NCBI RefSeq assembly: GCF_946151075.1
Contig: NZ_CAMGZB010000001.1
Coordinates: 248,001-312,000, forward strand
From: Neobacillus sp. Marseille-Q6967
GTDB lineage: Bacteria > Bacillota > Bacilli > Bacillales > Cytobacillaceae
Direction: 5' to 3'
Length of the DNA: 64,000 nt
A program made the position numbers and the translations under genes. Below the pieces are notes generated by a model. That model worked only from the letters and a program-made list of their open reading frames with translations. It made no database searches and was not told the origin of the DNA. Positions 34,569 through 42,803 of the stretch are shown piece after piece (positions within the stretch are counted from its first letter, which is position 1; every line of letters starts with the position of its first letter).

Positions 34569-35528
34569 ATGAACAAAAAAGCAAAAGCATTATCATCCAT
34601 TCTAATCGGTTGCACATTACTAGTAACAGGTTGTAACGTGAGTGCACAAGCCAAACAAAGTGATCAGAAGCAGGAACATACTGTTAAAGAGACTAAAAAG
34701 GAACATAAATTAACCAAAGGACAGGAAATGGCTAATATTCTTAGTAGCACAAATTGGCAAGGTACGAAAGTTTATGATAAAGACAATAATGACTTAACAA
34801 AAGAGAATGCAAACTTTATTGGTCTAGCGAAATATGACGATGAAACATCGAGATATGAATTTTTTGATAAAACAACAAAAGACAGTCGTGGCGATAAAGG
34901 AACTTTTTTTATCACAAATGATGGGAAGAATAGAGTATTAATTTCAGAATCAATGGGTTACCAAGCTGTTGTCGAAGTAACAGAACTAAATAAAAATATG
35001 TTTACCTATAAAAGAATTGGAAAAGATGCTAATGGTAACGATGTAGAGGTATTCGTTGATCATATTCCTTATAAAGAAACTGAACTTTCCTTTACTAATC
35101 CAGAAAAGTCTTTGGAAACAAACACGGGAGAAATTGTCAAAGACGTCGATGGAGATAAAATTTTATCAGGCACCTTATGGCAAGGAACAGTGGCATTAGA
35201 TGAAAACGGCAATGATGTATCAAGCTATAACACAAATTATTTGGGTCTTGCAAAATATGATGATAAAACAAATAAATATGAATTTTTTGATGCTAAAACC
35301 GGCGAAAGCCGCGGTGATTACGGCTATTTCGATGTTGTCCATGGTAATAAGTTAAGAGCTCATGTTTCACTAGGAATGAAGTATGGTGCAGTTCTTGAAC
35401 TAACAGAGCTAAATGAAAATAAATTCACCTATAAAAGAAAAGGTAAAGACAAAGATGGGAATGACATAACCATAACCGTTGAGCATATTCCATATGATGG
35501 TGAGTTCAAACTAAAATTCACTAAATAA
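34569..35528 (+). CDS. Lipoprotein with two DUF4822 domains
   Basis: 319 aa. Signal peptide with lipobox LLVTGC at residue about 22, then a charged linker. Two homologous domains of about 125 residues follow, each starting with an SxxWQG motif (SSTNWQG and SGTLWQG), containing FIGLAKYDDETS/YLGLAKYDDKTN, SRGDxG, and YKR(I/K)GKD ending in VxHIPY. This fits a DUF4822 tandem duplication, a family of secreted or lipid-anchored proteins of unknown function. RBS GAGGAGA precedes the ATG. It lies in the same direction as the ankyrin lipoprotein and may be cotranscribed. Family by recognition, function unknown. Confidence 0.85.
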   Translation: MNKKAKALSSILIGCTLLVTGCNVSAQAKQSDQKQEHTVKETKKEHKLTKGQEMANILSSTNWQGTKVYDKDNNDLTKENANFIGLAKYDDETSRYEFFDKTTKDSRGDKGTFFITNDGKNRVLISESMGYQAVVEVTELNKNMFTYKRIGKDANGNDVEVFVDHIPYKETELSFTNPEKSLETNTGEIVKDVDGDKILSGTLWQGTVALDENGNDVSSYNTNYLGLAKYDDKTNKYEFFDAKTGESRGDYGYFDVVHGNKLRAHVSLGMKYGAVLELTELNENKFTYKRKGKDKDGNDITITVEHIPYDGEFKLKFTK

Positions 35529-35634
35529 TTAAAAAGGATGGGAACTGGTTTTTTATTTTAAGAACGTTGCATTCTGAGTCGAGACCTGTCAAACTAAGAA
35601 GATAACTTCAATGTAGAAAATGCAGGTGATAACC

Positions 35635-36024
35635 ATGATTGAGATTAAGACTTCAAAACTCAGCGACGGTGAATTAAATAGGGGCGTATTTGCGACCCGT
35701 GATATCGCAAAAGGTGAACTGATTCATGAAGCACCCGTTCTCCCTTACCCTAACGCTGAACATGAGCATATTGAAAAAACACTGTTAGCCGATTACGCAT
35801 TTGAGTATGGTATTAACCATTCGTGTCTCCTTTTGGGATACGGCATGCTGTTTAACCATTCGTACCAGCCAAACGCAACCTACGAAATTAACTTTGCCAA
35901 CCATACATTTGATTTTTATGCTTACAAAGATATTAAAGCTGGCGAAGAGATTCTGATTAACTATAACGGTGATGAAGAAGACCAGGAACTGCTTTGGTTT
36001 GATAGGGAAAAACAAGAAAAATAA
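35635..36024 (+). CDS. SET-domain protein
   Basis: 129 aa from ATG 35635 (AGGTGAT upstream; the frame opens at 35620). A bare SET domain: NRGVFATRDIAKGELI near the start, the catalytic NHSYQPNATYEI block (about residues 74-85), and AGEEILINYNGD at the end. SET enzymes transfer methyl groups from S-adenosylmethionine to protein lysines; here no pre- or post-SET region exists. Bacterial SET proteins of this small type are known, but their targets are not. Soluble, single gene, ending at a terminator shared with htpG. Confidence 0.87.
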   Translation: MIEIKTSKLSDGELNRGVFATRDIAKGELIHEAPVLPYPNAEHEHIEKTLLADYAFEYGINHSCLLLGYGMLFNHSYQPNATYEINFANHTFDFYAYKDIKAGEEILINYNGDEEDQELLWFDREKQEK

Positions 36025-36071
36025 CTGGATGAACACCTATAGAGTTTTGACAGTACTTATGACCACAAAAA

Positions 36072-36112
36072 AGCACGCGGATTTCATTAACGAAATTTCG
36101 CGTGCTTCTTTT
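36072..36112. terminator. Bidirectional terminator between the SET gene and htpG
   Basis: AGCACGCG / CGCGTGCT with an inner ATTTC / GAAAT stem, flanked by a T-run on the plus strand and an A-run giving a T-run on the minus strand. Confidence 0.85.
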
Positions 36113-36113
36113 T

Positions 36114-37988
36114 TTATACCATAACCTTGCAAATATCGTTTGTAAATTCTACTGGGTCTTGAATTGGCAGTCCTTCAATCAATAATGCTTGGTTGTATAA
36201 GAGTTTTGTGTACAAGTTCACTTTCTCTTTATCCTGTTCAAACGCAGCTTTTAAGGATTGGAAGACTTCATGATTGGCATTGATTTCTAACACTTTTTCA
36301 GCTTTGACATTTTGGTTATCCGGCATTTGGCTAAGGATTTTTTCCATTTCAATGGTTACTTCGCCATCTGTAGATAAGCAGACTGGATGTGATTTTAACC
36401 GTTTCGAAATTCGTACATCCTTGACTTTGTCCGATAAAACCTCTTTCATATAGGAAAACAGCTCTTTATTTTCTTCTGAATCAGTTTCCTTTTCCGTTTC
36501 ATCCGCTTCAATGCCAAGGTCACCGCTGGCGACAGATTTAAACTCTTTTTCTTTATATGCCATCAACATGCGAATCGCAAACTCATCAATATCGTCTGTG
36601 AAATAAAGAATTTCATAGCCCTTTTCCGATACAAGTTCGGTTTGCGGCAGCTTGTCGATTCGTTCAATCGATTCACCAGATGCATAGTAAATATATTTTT
36701 GATCTTCAGGCATTCTGGATACATACTCTTCTAACGTAACAAGCTTCTTCTCTTTTGAAGAATAGAACATTAACAGATCCTGCAAGACTTCTTTGTTTGC
36801 GCCGAAATCGCTGTACACGCCGAATTTTAACTGTCTGCCAAATGACTTATAAAATTCTTCATATTTTTCTCGTTCATTTTTTAATAAGCTTTGCAATTCA
36901 CTCTTAATTTTCTTGTTAATGTTTTTAGCAATCAGCTTCAACTGGCGGTCATGCTGAAGCATTTCACGAGAGATATTTAGTGATAAGTCCTCAGAATCGA
37001 CCATACCTTTTACAAAGCTAAAATAATCAGGCAGCAAATCTGCGCACTTATTCATAATTAAGACGCCGTTTGAATAGAGCTCAAGTCCTTTTTCAAATTC
37101 CTTAGAATAATAGTCAAACGGAATTTTTTCAGGAATGTAAAGAATTGCATTATAGCGGATGGTTCCATCCACACTGATATGAATATGTTTCAGCGGCTTG
37201 TCAAAACCGTAATGCTTTTCTGCGTAAAATTTCTCGTAATCTTCGTCTGTCAGCTCGCTTTTATTTTTTCTCCAAATTGGGACCATGCTGTTGATCGTTT
37301 GTTCTTCAACATAATCCTCCCACTCATTGTCACTGCCTTCTTTTGGCCTTCTGCCGGAGATGTCCATTTTGATAGGATAACGGATAAAATCAGAGTATTT
37401 CTTAATAATGCTCTTTAAACGATACTCCTCTAAGAACTCATCGTAATTTTCATCTTCTGTATTCTCTTTAATTTTTAAAATAATTTCCGTACCAACGGAA
37501 TCCTTTTCAACCGGCTCAATAGTGTAGCCTTCTGCGCCCTTAGATTCCCACTTGTAAGCTTCATCGCTGCCTAACGCTTTGCTGACGACCGTAACAACAT
37601 CAGCAACCATAAACGCAGCATAAAAACCAACGCCGAATTGGCCGATAATATCATAACCGTCTTTTAAGTCTGTTTCCTTTTTAAAAGCTAAAGATCCGCT
37701 TTTGGCAATCGTTCCAAGGTTGGTCTCAAGCTCCTCTTTTGTCATCCCGATACCCGTATCGATGATTTTTAAGGTTCTTTCTTCCTTGTTAGGAACCACC
37801 TTGATATAATAGCTGTCTTTGTCAAATGTTAATGAATCATCTGTTAAGGCTTTGTAATAGATTTTATCAATCGCATCGCTGGCATTAGAAATCAACTCTC
37901 TTAAAAATACCTCTCTGTGAGTATAAATCGAGTTAATCATCATTTCTAATAATCGTTTAGATTCTGCCTTAAATTGTTTTTGGGCCAT
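36114..37988 (-). CDS. htpG: Hsp90 chaperone HtpG
   Basis: A 624-aa Hsp90. The N-terminal GHKL ATPase has [16 protein letters not shown] (helix with the key Asn/Asp), [12 protein letters not shown] and [15 protein letters not shown]. The middle domain begins near residue 230 with the [15 protein letters not shown] region, and the C-terminal dimerisation domain follows with [13 protein letters not shown]. Normal length. It is an ATP-dependent folding chaperone in the cytosol. Unlike the case described for B. subtilis htpG, its leader has a perfect CIRCE, implying HrcA control. Single gene. Confidence 0.95.
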   Translation of the reverse strand: MAQKQFKAESKRLLEMMINSIYTHREVFLRELISNASDAIDKIYYKALTDDSLTFDKDSYYIKVVPNKEERTLKIIDTGIGMTKEELETNLGTIAKSGSLAFKKETDLKDGYDIIGQFGVGFYAAFMVADVVTVVSKALGSDEAYKWESKGAEGYTIEPVEKDSVGTEIILKIKENTEDENYDEFLEEYRLKSIIKKYSDFIRYPIKMDISGRRPKEGSDNEWEDYVEEQTINSMVPIWRKNKSELTDEDYEKFYAEKHYGFDKPLKHIHISVDGTIRYNAILYIPEKIPFDYYSKEFEKGLELYSNGVLIMNKCADLLPDYFSFVKGMVDSEDLSLNISREMLQHDRQLKLIAKNINKKIKSELQSLLKNEREKYEEFYKSFGRQLKFGVYSDFGANKEVLQDLLMFYSSKEKKLVTLEEYVSRMPEDQKYIYYASGESIERIDKLPQTELVSEKGYEILYFTDDIDEFAIRMLMAYKEKEFKSVASGDLGIEADETEKETDSEENKELFSYMKEVLSDKVKDVRISKRLKSHPVCLSTDGEVTIEMEKILSQMPDNQNVKAEKVLEINANHEVFQSLKAAFEQDKEKVNLYTKLLYNQALLIEGLPIQDPVEFTNDICKVMV

Positions 37989-38026
37989 GGAAATCTCTCC
38001 TCACTTCAATCGATTACTTTTATATT

Positions 38027-38053
38027 TTAGCACTCTATACTCCCGAGTGCTAA
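38027..38053 (-). promoter_or_regulatory. CIRCE element (HrcA operator) of htpG
   Basis: TTAGCACTC, nine bases, GAGTGCTAA: an exact match to the CIRCE consensus, 39 nt before the htpG start. A TTGACA box (38089-38094, complement) lies upstream with a plausible -10 in the AT-rich stretch between. Confidence 0.92.
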
Positions 38054-38104
38054 CTCTCATTTTTTAATTATCATATTTTTTGTCTTGTTGTCAATATTAG
38101 TGCA

Positions 38105-38141
38105 AAAAAATAGTGATACCGTTTAACGGATCACTATTTTT
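38105..38141 (-). terminator. Terminator of the LysE-family gene
   Basis: AAAAATAGTGAT / ATCACTATTTTT with an inner CCGTT / AACGG extension and a minus-strand T-run; it begins within the last codons of the gene. Confidence 0.85.
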
Positions 38142-38751
38142 GACTTTGAAACACCAATTGTAAACCTAAGCCGATATAAATGGTCCCTACGACTTTACCC
38201 TGCCAGCGGGAGAACCGGCTGTTTTTAGAAAAAAGCTTATTTCCCAGCGACGTAGTTAGGAAGGCTAATAGAGTAGTGTATAAAATGCTCATGAGGACGA
38301 AGATTAACCCGAGTGTTAATAGCTGAATAACAACTGGAGTCCCGTTATTCGTGACGAATTGCGGCAGGAACGCTAAGAAAAACAATGCTGTCTTTGGATT
38401 TAGCAGTTCAATGAATAACGCCTGACGAAACGACACGGATGCCGTATTTTCATTCTTAGGTTCGGGCTGCTCCTGTTTTTTCGATTTTTCAAGCAGGGCT
38501 TTAATTCCTAAAAAAATTAAATAGGCTGCACCTAAGTATTTAACGATTTCAAATGCCAGCGCTGACGTCATGAGGATTGCCGATAGTCCAAGTACAGCCG
38601 CCACCGTATGAATCAGGTCCCCGACAGCAATCCCAACTCCGGTAATAATTCCCCCTTTTAAACCGCCTTTAACCGTTTGAGTAATCGTTAAAAATACCGC
38701 CGGCCCGGGGATCAGAAATAACACAAGCACCACTAAAACAAAAGCCCACAT
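38134..38751 (-). CDS. LysE/RhtB-family amino acid exporter
   Basis: A 205-aa membrane protein with six predicted helices. It contains the family block GPAVFLTITQTVKGGLKGGIITGVGIAVGDLIHT (residues about 17-50), AAYLIFLGIKAL, and LNPKTALFFLAFLPQFV. It exports amino acids or derivatives; the substrate is unknown. RBS GGAGAG; ATG at 38751. Monocistronic with its own terminator. Confidence 0.9.
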   Translation of the reverse strand: MWAFVLVVLVLFLIPGPAVFLTITQTVKGGLKGGIITGVGIAVGDLIHTVAAVLGLSAILMTSALAFEIVKYLGAAYLIFLGIKALLEKSKKQEQPEPKNENTASVSFRQALFIELLNPKTALFFLAFLPQFVTNNGTPVVIQLLTLGLIFVLMSILYTTLLAFLTTSLGNKLFSKNSRFSRWQGKVVGTIYIGLGLQLVFQSQK

Positions 38752-38817
38752 AACCCTCTCTCCTATAATCTGTATTTTAAATTATCATAGCACAAATTCT
38801 TCCTTTAAAAATGAAAA

Positions 38818-38844
38818 GAGACCGACATTATTTTTGCCGGTCCT
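38818..38844 (-). terminator. Terminator of the ArsR/SRPBCC operon
   Basis: GACCGGC / GTCGGTC (one mismatch or wobble) with a minus-strand TCTTTTC run, just after the ArsR stop. Confidence 0.65.
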
Positions 38845-39193
38845 CTGTTTTAATGACTTTTAGTGAATCATCCTCTGACCCTTCCACGATATGTTTGAGA
38901 ATCGAAAGCTTGTTTTCCCAGAACTTTTCGTAAAAAGACAGCCATTGTTTTAATTCTGTTAGGGGCTCTGGATGGAGCCGGTAAATCCTCTCTCTCCCTA
39001 CCTTACGGCCGCTTACTAATTCAGCTTCCGAAAGTACTTGAAGATGTTTAGCAATCGCCGTCCGGCTGATGCTGAAATGGGAGGTGATTTCCGAAATCGG
39101 TAATTCTTTTTCTGCTAGTAATCTAAGTACCTCTCTCCGTGTAGGGTCCGCAATCGCTTGAAAAACATCATGCTTTTGTGCGGATGAGGACAT
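38828..39193 (-). CDS. ArsR-family regulator
   Basis: 121 aa. A complete ArsR winged helix (ADPTRREVLRLLAEKELPISEIT, FSISRTAIAKHLQVLSEAELV, GRERIYRLHPEPL) with no visible metal-binding cysteines, so it does not sense metals by the usual sites. It overlaps the SRPBCC gene stop by one base and is second in the operon. By position it represses its own operon at the inverted repeat 39646-39696. This ArsR plus AHSA1 pairing is a recurring arrangement. Confidence 0.88.
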   Translation of the reverse strand: MSSSAQKHDVFQAIADPTRREVLRLLAEKELPISEITSHFSISRTAIAKHLQVLSEAELVSGRKVGRERIYRLHPEPLTELKQWLSFYEKFWENKLSILKHIVEGSEDDSLKVIKTEDRQK

Positions 39194-39615
39194 TATTGCT
39201 CCACGATTCCGCGAAGTTTTTCGACGATACCTGTCCAGCCATGAGACATTCTGTCACGGATAACAGAAGCTTTTTCGCCCGCTTTTCCAACGATTTCATC
39301 TGCTTGTTTCCAGCCTCCATGGATGAGAGTGAATTCTGTTTGACCTTCTCCCAGCTCTTTTAAAATAAACGATAAAAACCAGCCGTCGGTGTCCCAATTA
39401 AATGAAAGACGGTTTGGCGGGTCGAATTCGGTTACCTTACAAGGTGATGGTCCGAATGGAGATTGGATATGAAATTCATGGCCTACTTCCGGCTTAAAAT
39501 CATTGGGCATAAACCATTCTGAAATCCCTTCGGCAGTCGAAACATGCTCCCAGACTTTTTGAATTGGTGCATTAAAAACAATGGTTTGTTTGATATCCTG
39601 CAATGTATTTTCCAT
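39193..39615 (-). CDS. SRPBCC/AHSA1-domain protein
   Basis: 140 aa of the START-like fold (YndB-like). [23 protein letters not shown] is the usual N-terminal strand-helix, with [15 protein letters not shown] and [15 protein letters not shown] later, and a long C-terminal helix ([13 protein letters not shown]). It makes a hydrophobic pocket and may bind a lipid-like or aromatic ligand. Ligand unknown. First gene of a two-gene operon with an ArsR regulator; RBS AGGAGAAC. Confidence 0.88.
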   Translation of the reverse strand: MENTLQDIKQTIVFNAPIQKVWEHVSTAEGISEWFMPNDFKPEVGHEFHIQSPFGPSPCKVTEFDPPNRLSFNWDTDGWFLSFILKELGEGQTEFTLIHGGWKQADEIVGKAGEKASVIRDRMSHGWTGIVEKLRGIVEQ

Positions 39616-39645
39616 TTTTAGTTCTCCTACTTTCTTGGCTAAAAT

Positions 39646-39696
39646 ATGAAACCAAATGGTTTTACTTTATCATTATATAAAACCATTTGGTTTCAT
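39646..39696 (-). promoter_or_regulatory. Large inverted-repeat operator upstream of the SRPBCC/ArsR operon
   Basis: ATGAAACCAAATGGTTTTA (39646-39664) is the exact inverse of TAAAACCATTTGGTTTCAT (39678-39696), 19 bp arms separated by 13 nt. Each arm contains an inner ACCAWWTGGT near-palindrome, so two dimer sites for the ArsR protein are plausible. Confidence 0.75.
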
Positions 39697-39803
39697 GTCA
39701 ATTTAAATCTCAAAAATAATGTACCCCTTAGAGCCGTTTAAAAAACAAAAAAGACACTCCTTTTATAGAAGTGCCCTTCATTGCTGCCTACTTTTTTATT
39801 AAG

Positions 39804-40310
39804 GGTTTGCAAATAACCTTTATTGGCACCCCAACCTGGGTCCCTTTTCCGATTACGGTCGCCAAGAGGTCTTGTTGGCTACCCAAACAATTCTCTGTTC
39901 CCGATTACGGTCGCCAACAGGCCTTGTTGGCTACCCAAACAATTCTCTGTTTCCGATTACGGTCGCCAACAGGCCTTATTGGCTACCCAAACAATTCTCT
40001 GTTTCCGATTACGGTCGCCAACAGGTCTTATTGGCTACCCAAACAATTCTCTGTTTCCGGTTACGGTCGCCAACAGGTCTTATTGGCTACCCAAACAATT
40101 CTCTGTTTCCGGTTACGGTCGCCAACAGGCCTTATTGGCTACCCAACTTAATCACCTTTTCCGATTATAGTCACCAAGAGGTCTCATTGGCTACCCAAAC
40201 TTGTTTCCTTGAAGAATTTCGGTAATTAAGTGACCTTTGTTAAGTGACCATTTTGGCTTTACTTCCTTCATTTCGGTCACGTGGAACTACTCTACATGAC
40301 CATTTTAGCT
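39804..40310. repeat. 52-bp tandem hairpin repeat, array C (7 good units plus flanking variants)
   Basis: Units start at 39857, 39909, 39961, 40013, 40065, 40117 and 40169 (exactly 52 bp each), with a degenerate unit at about 39804. Unit layout is GGTCGCCAA, 9-nt loop, TTGGCTACC, then a 25-nt linker (CAAACAATTCTCTG then TTTCCGATTAC). Two more units at 40221 and 40275 switch to array A-type arms (AAGTGACC; GGTCACGTG / TACATGACC) with a T-rich linker. Array C fills the gap between the NCS2 permease 3' end and the SRPBCC operon control region. Confidence 0.95.
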
Positions 40311-40340
40311 TTACTCGTTACATAATACAAAACCGGCTAA

Positions 40341-41648
40341 TTATTTTACCGTACTAAAATGAATCTTCGTTTCCCGAAAGACGATATGTTCTAAGAATAA
40401 GCATAAGATTAGGCCGACTAGCAGACCGTTGGCGATGATGTTGCGAAGCCATGGTGCTAGTGCTTCGAAGGCGTCGGCGGGGATGAACATCAGGCCGATT
40501 CCGGCCATTAATGATAAACCGATAACTAATAAATTCCGTTGAGAAGGCTCTTGCCCCATTAAGTCGCGGATACCGAAGCCGAGCAATTGTGAGAATGGAA
40601 TAAATAACGATGCATACGCAACTTCCAATGGCATGGTGGCAAAGAAGCCGCCAATGTATGGAAGGAAACCGCACAGAACAACCAGCAGAGTACCTATTAC
40701 TAATGGACGCTTTGCTTTAATTCCGGTCGTATTAATAAAACCAGCCGATACCGCCAGCGGGACCACTCCGACGACTGAGAATAGTCCGGAGAACAACAAG
40801 CCGAGTCCATTACCTAAGATTCCTTTTTGATAGTGCCGGAGATGAATTTCCTTTTCAAGAGTAATGCCAATGACTACGATACTTGCTAAAACGTTTGATA
40901 TTAATACTACCGAAGTAATCAGCGAGGTTAACATGATTCCAAGGTCAAATTGGGGTGTGCCCCAACTGAACAGTTCCGGAACGGCAAACCAGCTAGCAGG
41001 CTTGTAAGCACTACTTGTATCCATTAACCCTAACAGGCGGAATAGTGCCCAACCGACGATAATGCCAAATAACGGACCCATGCTTTTCCAAATTCCTTTT
41101 GCCTTTAATGAAAAAATTAATATGATGAAGATTTCAATTAAACAGATGGCAAAAATGTTTCCGTTGATTTCGCCTGTTTCGGTAATCCCGAGCATACTTT
41201 TAAAGAACATACCGCTCATCTGGCTGACCAACAGGATTAAATACACTCCTGTTACGATCGGAGTAAAGAGATTTTTCAATAGATCCGTAATCTTTAGGAA
41301 GCTTAATAGGACTAAAAACAGACCAGAAACAATCAGCCCCATCTCTAATTGCTGCAGCAGTCCCCCGTACTGACTAGGGGCACTCATGGCACCGAGTAAA
41401 ATAAATACTGCCCACCACATGCCGGCAGGGCCTTCAACAATCAAGAGACGGTGGCCAAAGAAGAGCTGGATAAAGGTTGCCAATCCCGTAACAAATAACA
41501 TTCTCTGCATAAAAGATGATATTTCGTCAGGAGACATTTGAAATACTGCACCGATCACGACGGGAACAGCAATCACACTGGTGAGCATGAAAATAAACCA
41601 CTGCACACCCTGAATTCCTAATACAACACTATTGTTCTGTTTAATCAT
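40341..41648 (-). CDS. NCS2-family nucleobase permease
   Basis: About 435 aa from ATG 41648 (AAGGTG upstream). A xanthine/uracil-type NCS2 permease with about 12-14 helices. VEGPAGMWWAVF and SAGFINTTGIKAKRP, followed by GFLPYIGGFFATMP, match the uncharacterised YwdJ-like branch rather than the classic PbuX or UraA signatures. Substrate probably a purine or pyrimidine base. The gene starts inside the end of the BASS gene (ATGATTAA overlap), so it is the second gene of a two-transporter operon. It lies 9 kb from the purine deaminase genes. Confidence 0.85.
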   Translation of the reverse strand: MIKQNNSVVLGIQGVQWFIFMLTSVIAVPVVIGAVFQMSPDEISSFMQRMLFVTGLATFIQLFFGHRLLIVEGPAGMWWAVFILLGAMSAPSQYGGLLQQLEMGLIVSGLFLVLLSFLKITDLLKNLFTPIVTGVYLILLVSQMSGMFFKSMLGITETGEINGNIFAICLIEIFIILIFSLKAKGIWKSMGPLFGIIVGWALFRLLGLMDTSSAYKPASWFAVPELFSWGTPQFDLGIMLTSLITSVVLISNVLASIVVIGITLEKEIHLRHYQKGILGNGLGLLFSGLFSVVGVVPLAVSAGFINTTGIKAKRPLVIGTLLVVLCGFLPYIGGFFATMPLEVAYASLFIPFSQLLGFGIRDLMGQEPSQRNLLVIGLSLMAGIGLMFIPADAFEALAPWLRNIIANGLLVGLILCLFLEHIVFRETKIHFSTVK

Positions 41649-42624
41649 GTTTCTTAACACCTTCTACATTATATAGATGAACTATTTTTCGATTATAATA
41701 ACGGGTTAGAAAATGGCCCGATAAGGAGGCGAGCACTTGCTGAAACAGCATCCCAACCACAACAGGTACGGCGACAGGTGCAGAAAAGTAGGTGACGGCA
41801 ATAACGGCTCCGGCACTAATATTTCTCATTCCCCCTGTAAAAGTAATGGATACAACCGTATCCCGGTCACTCTTTATAAGCTTGCCAATTAAAAAAGAGA
41901 ATATATACCCAGTCAAGGCAATGAAAAAAACCACAAAGATAATGCCGATTAGCTTTAGGTTAATATCTCTCAAATACGGAGCTACCACAGCCCCATTCAG
42001 CATCACCACAAGGCCAAGGCAGATTTTTGAAAAAGGAGCAAGTTTTGGGCTTAATGTCTTCTTAACTGTCCCCTTCGTCCATTGATTTAGAAATAAACCG
42101 GCCATAGAAGGCAGGACAATCATTCCGACTAACCCTGTCATGATGCTTAAATAGTCCATTTCTACTCTTTCTCCTACGAACAAAGAAAGGGAATAAGGAA
42201 CAATCAACGGAGAAAGGATGGTATCAATTAAAATCAAGGATAACGTCATCGGAATATTTCCTTTGTAAATGGCTACCCAAATAAAGCTTGTCACACCTGT
42301 AGGGATCGCCATTCCCAGAACAATCCCTGTCACGGTCAACGCATCATTTGGAAAAGCAAAATGTCCGACACTCCATGCCCATAACGGCATGAGGATGTGC
42401 AGTAAACACATCGCTACTAAGATGGGAAGCGGATGCCTGATTACATCCGATAATGATGTGAAATTTGAGTTAAGGCTGCCGGCAAAGGTCATGAAGGCAA
42501 AAATCCATGGAATTAAAAATGAAAAATCTTTTAAATAGGCGGATAAGATGACCCCAATGATGACGCTTGTCGGCGTGATTAATGGCATTATTTTTTCCAG
42601 CCGGCTATTCCATTGTTGCAGCAT
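41641..42624 (-). CDS. Bile acid:sodium symporter (BASS) family transporter
   Basis: 327 aa from ATG 42624 (GGAGAGG six nt upstream; the frame opens at 42639). Ten-helix SBF/BASS fold: MTFAGSLNSNF in the first half, PTGVTSFIWVAIYKGN, and FTGGMRNISAGAVIAV near residue 265, which matches the crossover motif of the family. Bacterial BASS proteins move organic anions with sodium. YocS-like; substrate unknown. It is followed by the NCS2 permease, which suggests a related or coupled substrate. Confidence 0.87.
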   Translation of the reverse strand: MLQQWNSRLEKIMPLITPTSVIIGVILSAYLKDFSFLIPWIFAFMTFAGSLNSNFTSLSDVIRHPLPILVAMCLLHILMPLWAWSVGHFAFPNDALTVTGIVLGMAIPTGVTSFIWVAIYKGNIPMTLSLILIDTILSPLIVPYSLSLFVGERVEMDYLSIMTGLVGMIVLPSMAGLFLNQWTKGTVKKTLSPKLAPFSKICLGLVVMLNGAVVAPYLRDINLKLIGIIFVVFFIALTGYIFSFLIGKLIKSDRDTVVSITFTGGMRNISAGAVIAVTYFSAPVAVPVVVGMLFQQVLASLSGHFLTRYYNRKIVHLYNVEGVKKHD

Positions 42625-42686
42625 GATGGTCCTCTCCAAATCTAATATCTATTTTCCTACCTAGAAAGAATATCATACTTTCATTG

Positions 42687-42701
42687 TTTCGATAATCGAA
42701 A
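42687..42701. promoter_or_regulatory. Palindrome in the BASS/EamA divergent region
   Basis: TTTCGAT A ATCGAAA is a 15-bp palindrome 63 nt from the BASS start and just upstream of a TATAAT (42732-42737) for the EamA gene. Position fits an operator; no regulator gene adjoins it. Confidence 0.4.
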
Positions 42702-42803
42702 AAATTTCCTTTTCAAATAAACAGGATGATGTATAATAGTAACATTATAAATTGCCAGTTAATGGGGATAGAAATTATCACGGAAAAGGAAGAAGGGTAG
42801 CAA

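Noticed and set aside
39771..40225. Three overlapping open frames of 115-126 codons on the plus strand
   Set aside because: They come from the 52-bp repeat: since 52 is not divisible by 3, the same peptide repeats through all three frames. No RBS and no family similarity.
39804..40310. CRISPR array
   Set aside because: Both the hairpin part and the linker are repeated nearly unchanged, so there are no unique spacers, and no cas genes are present.
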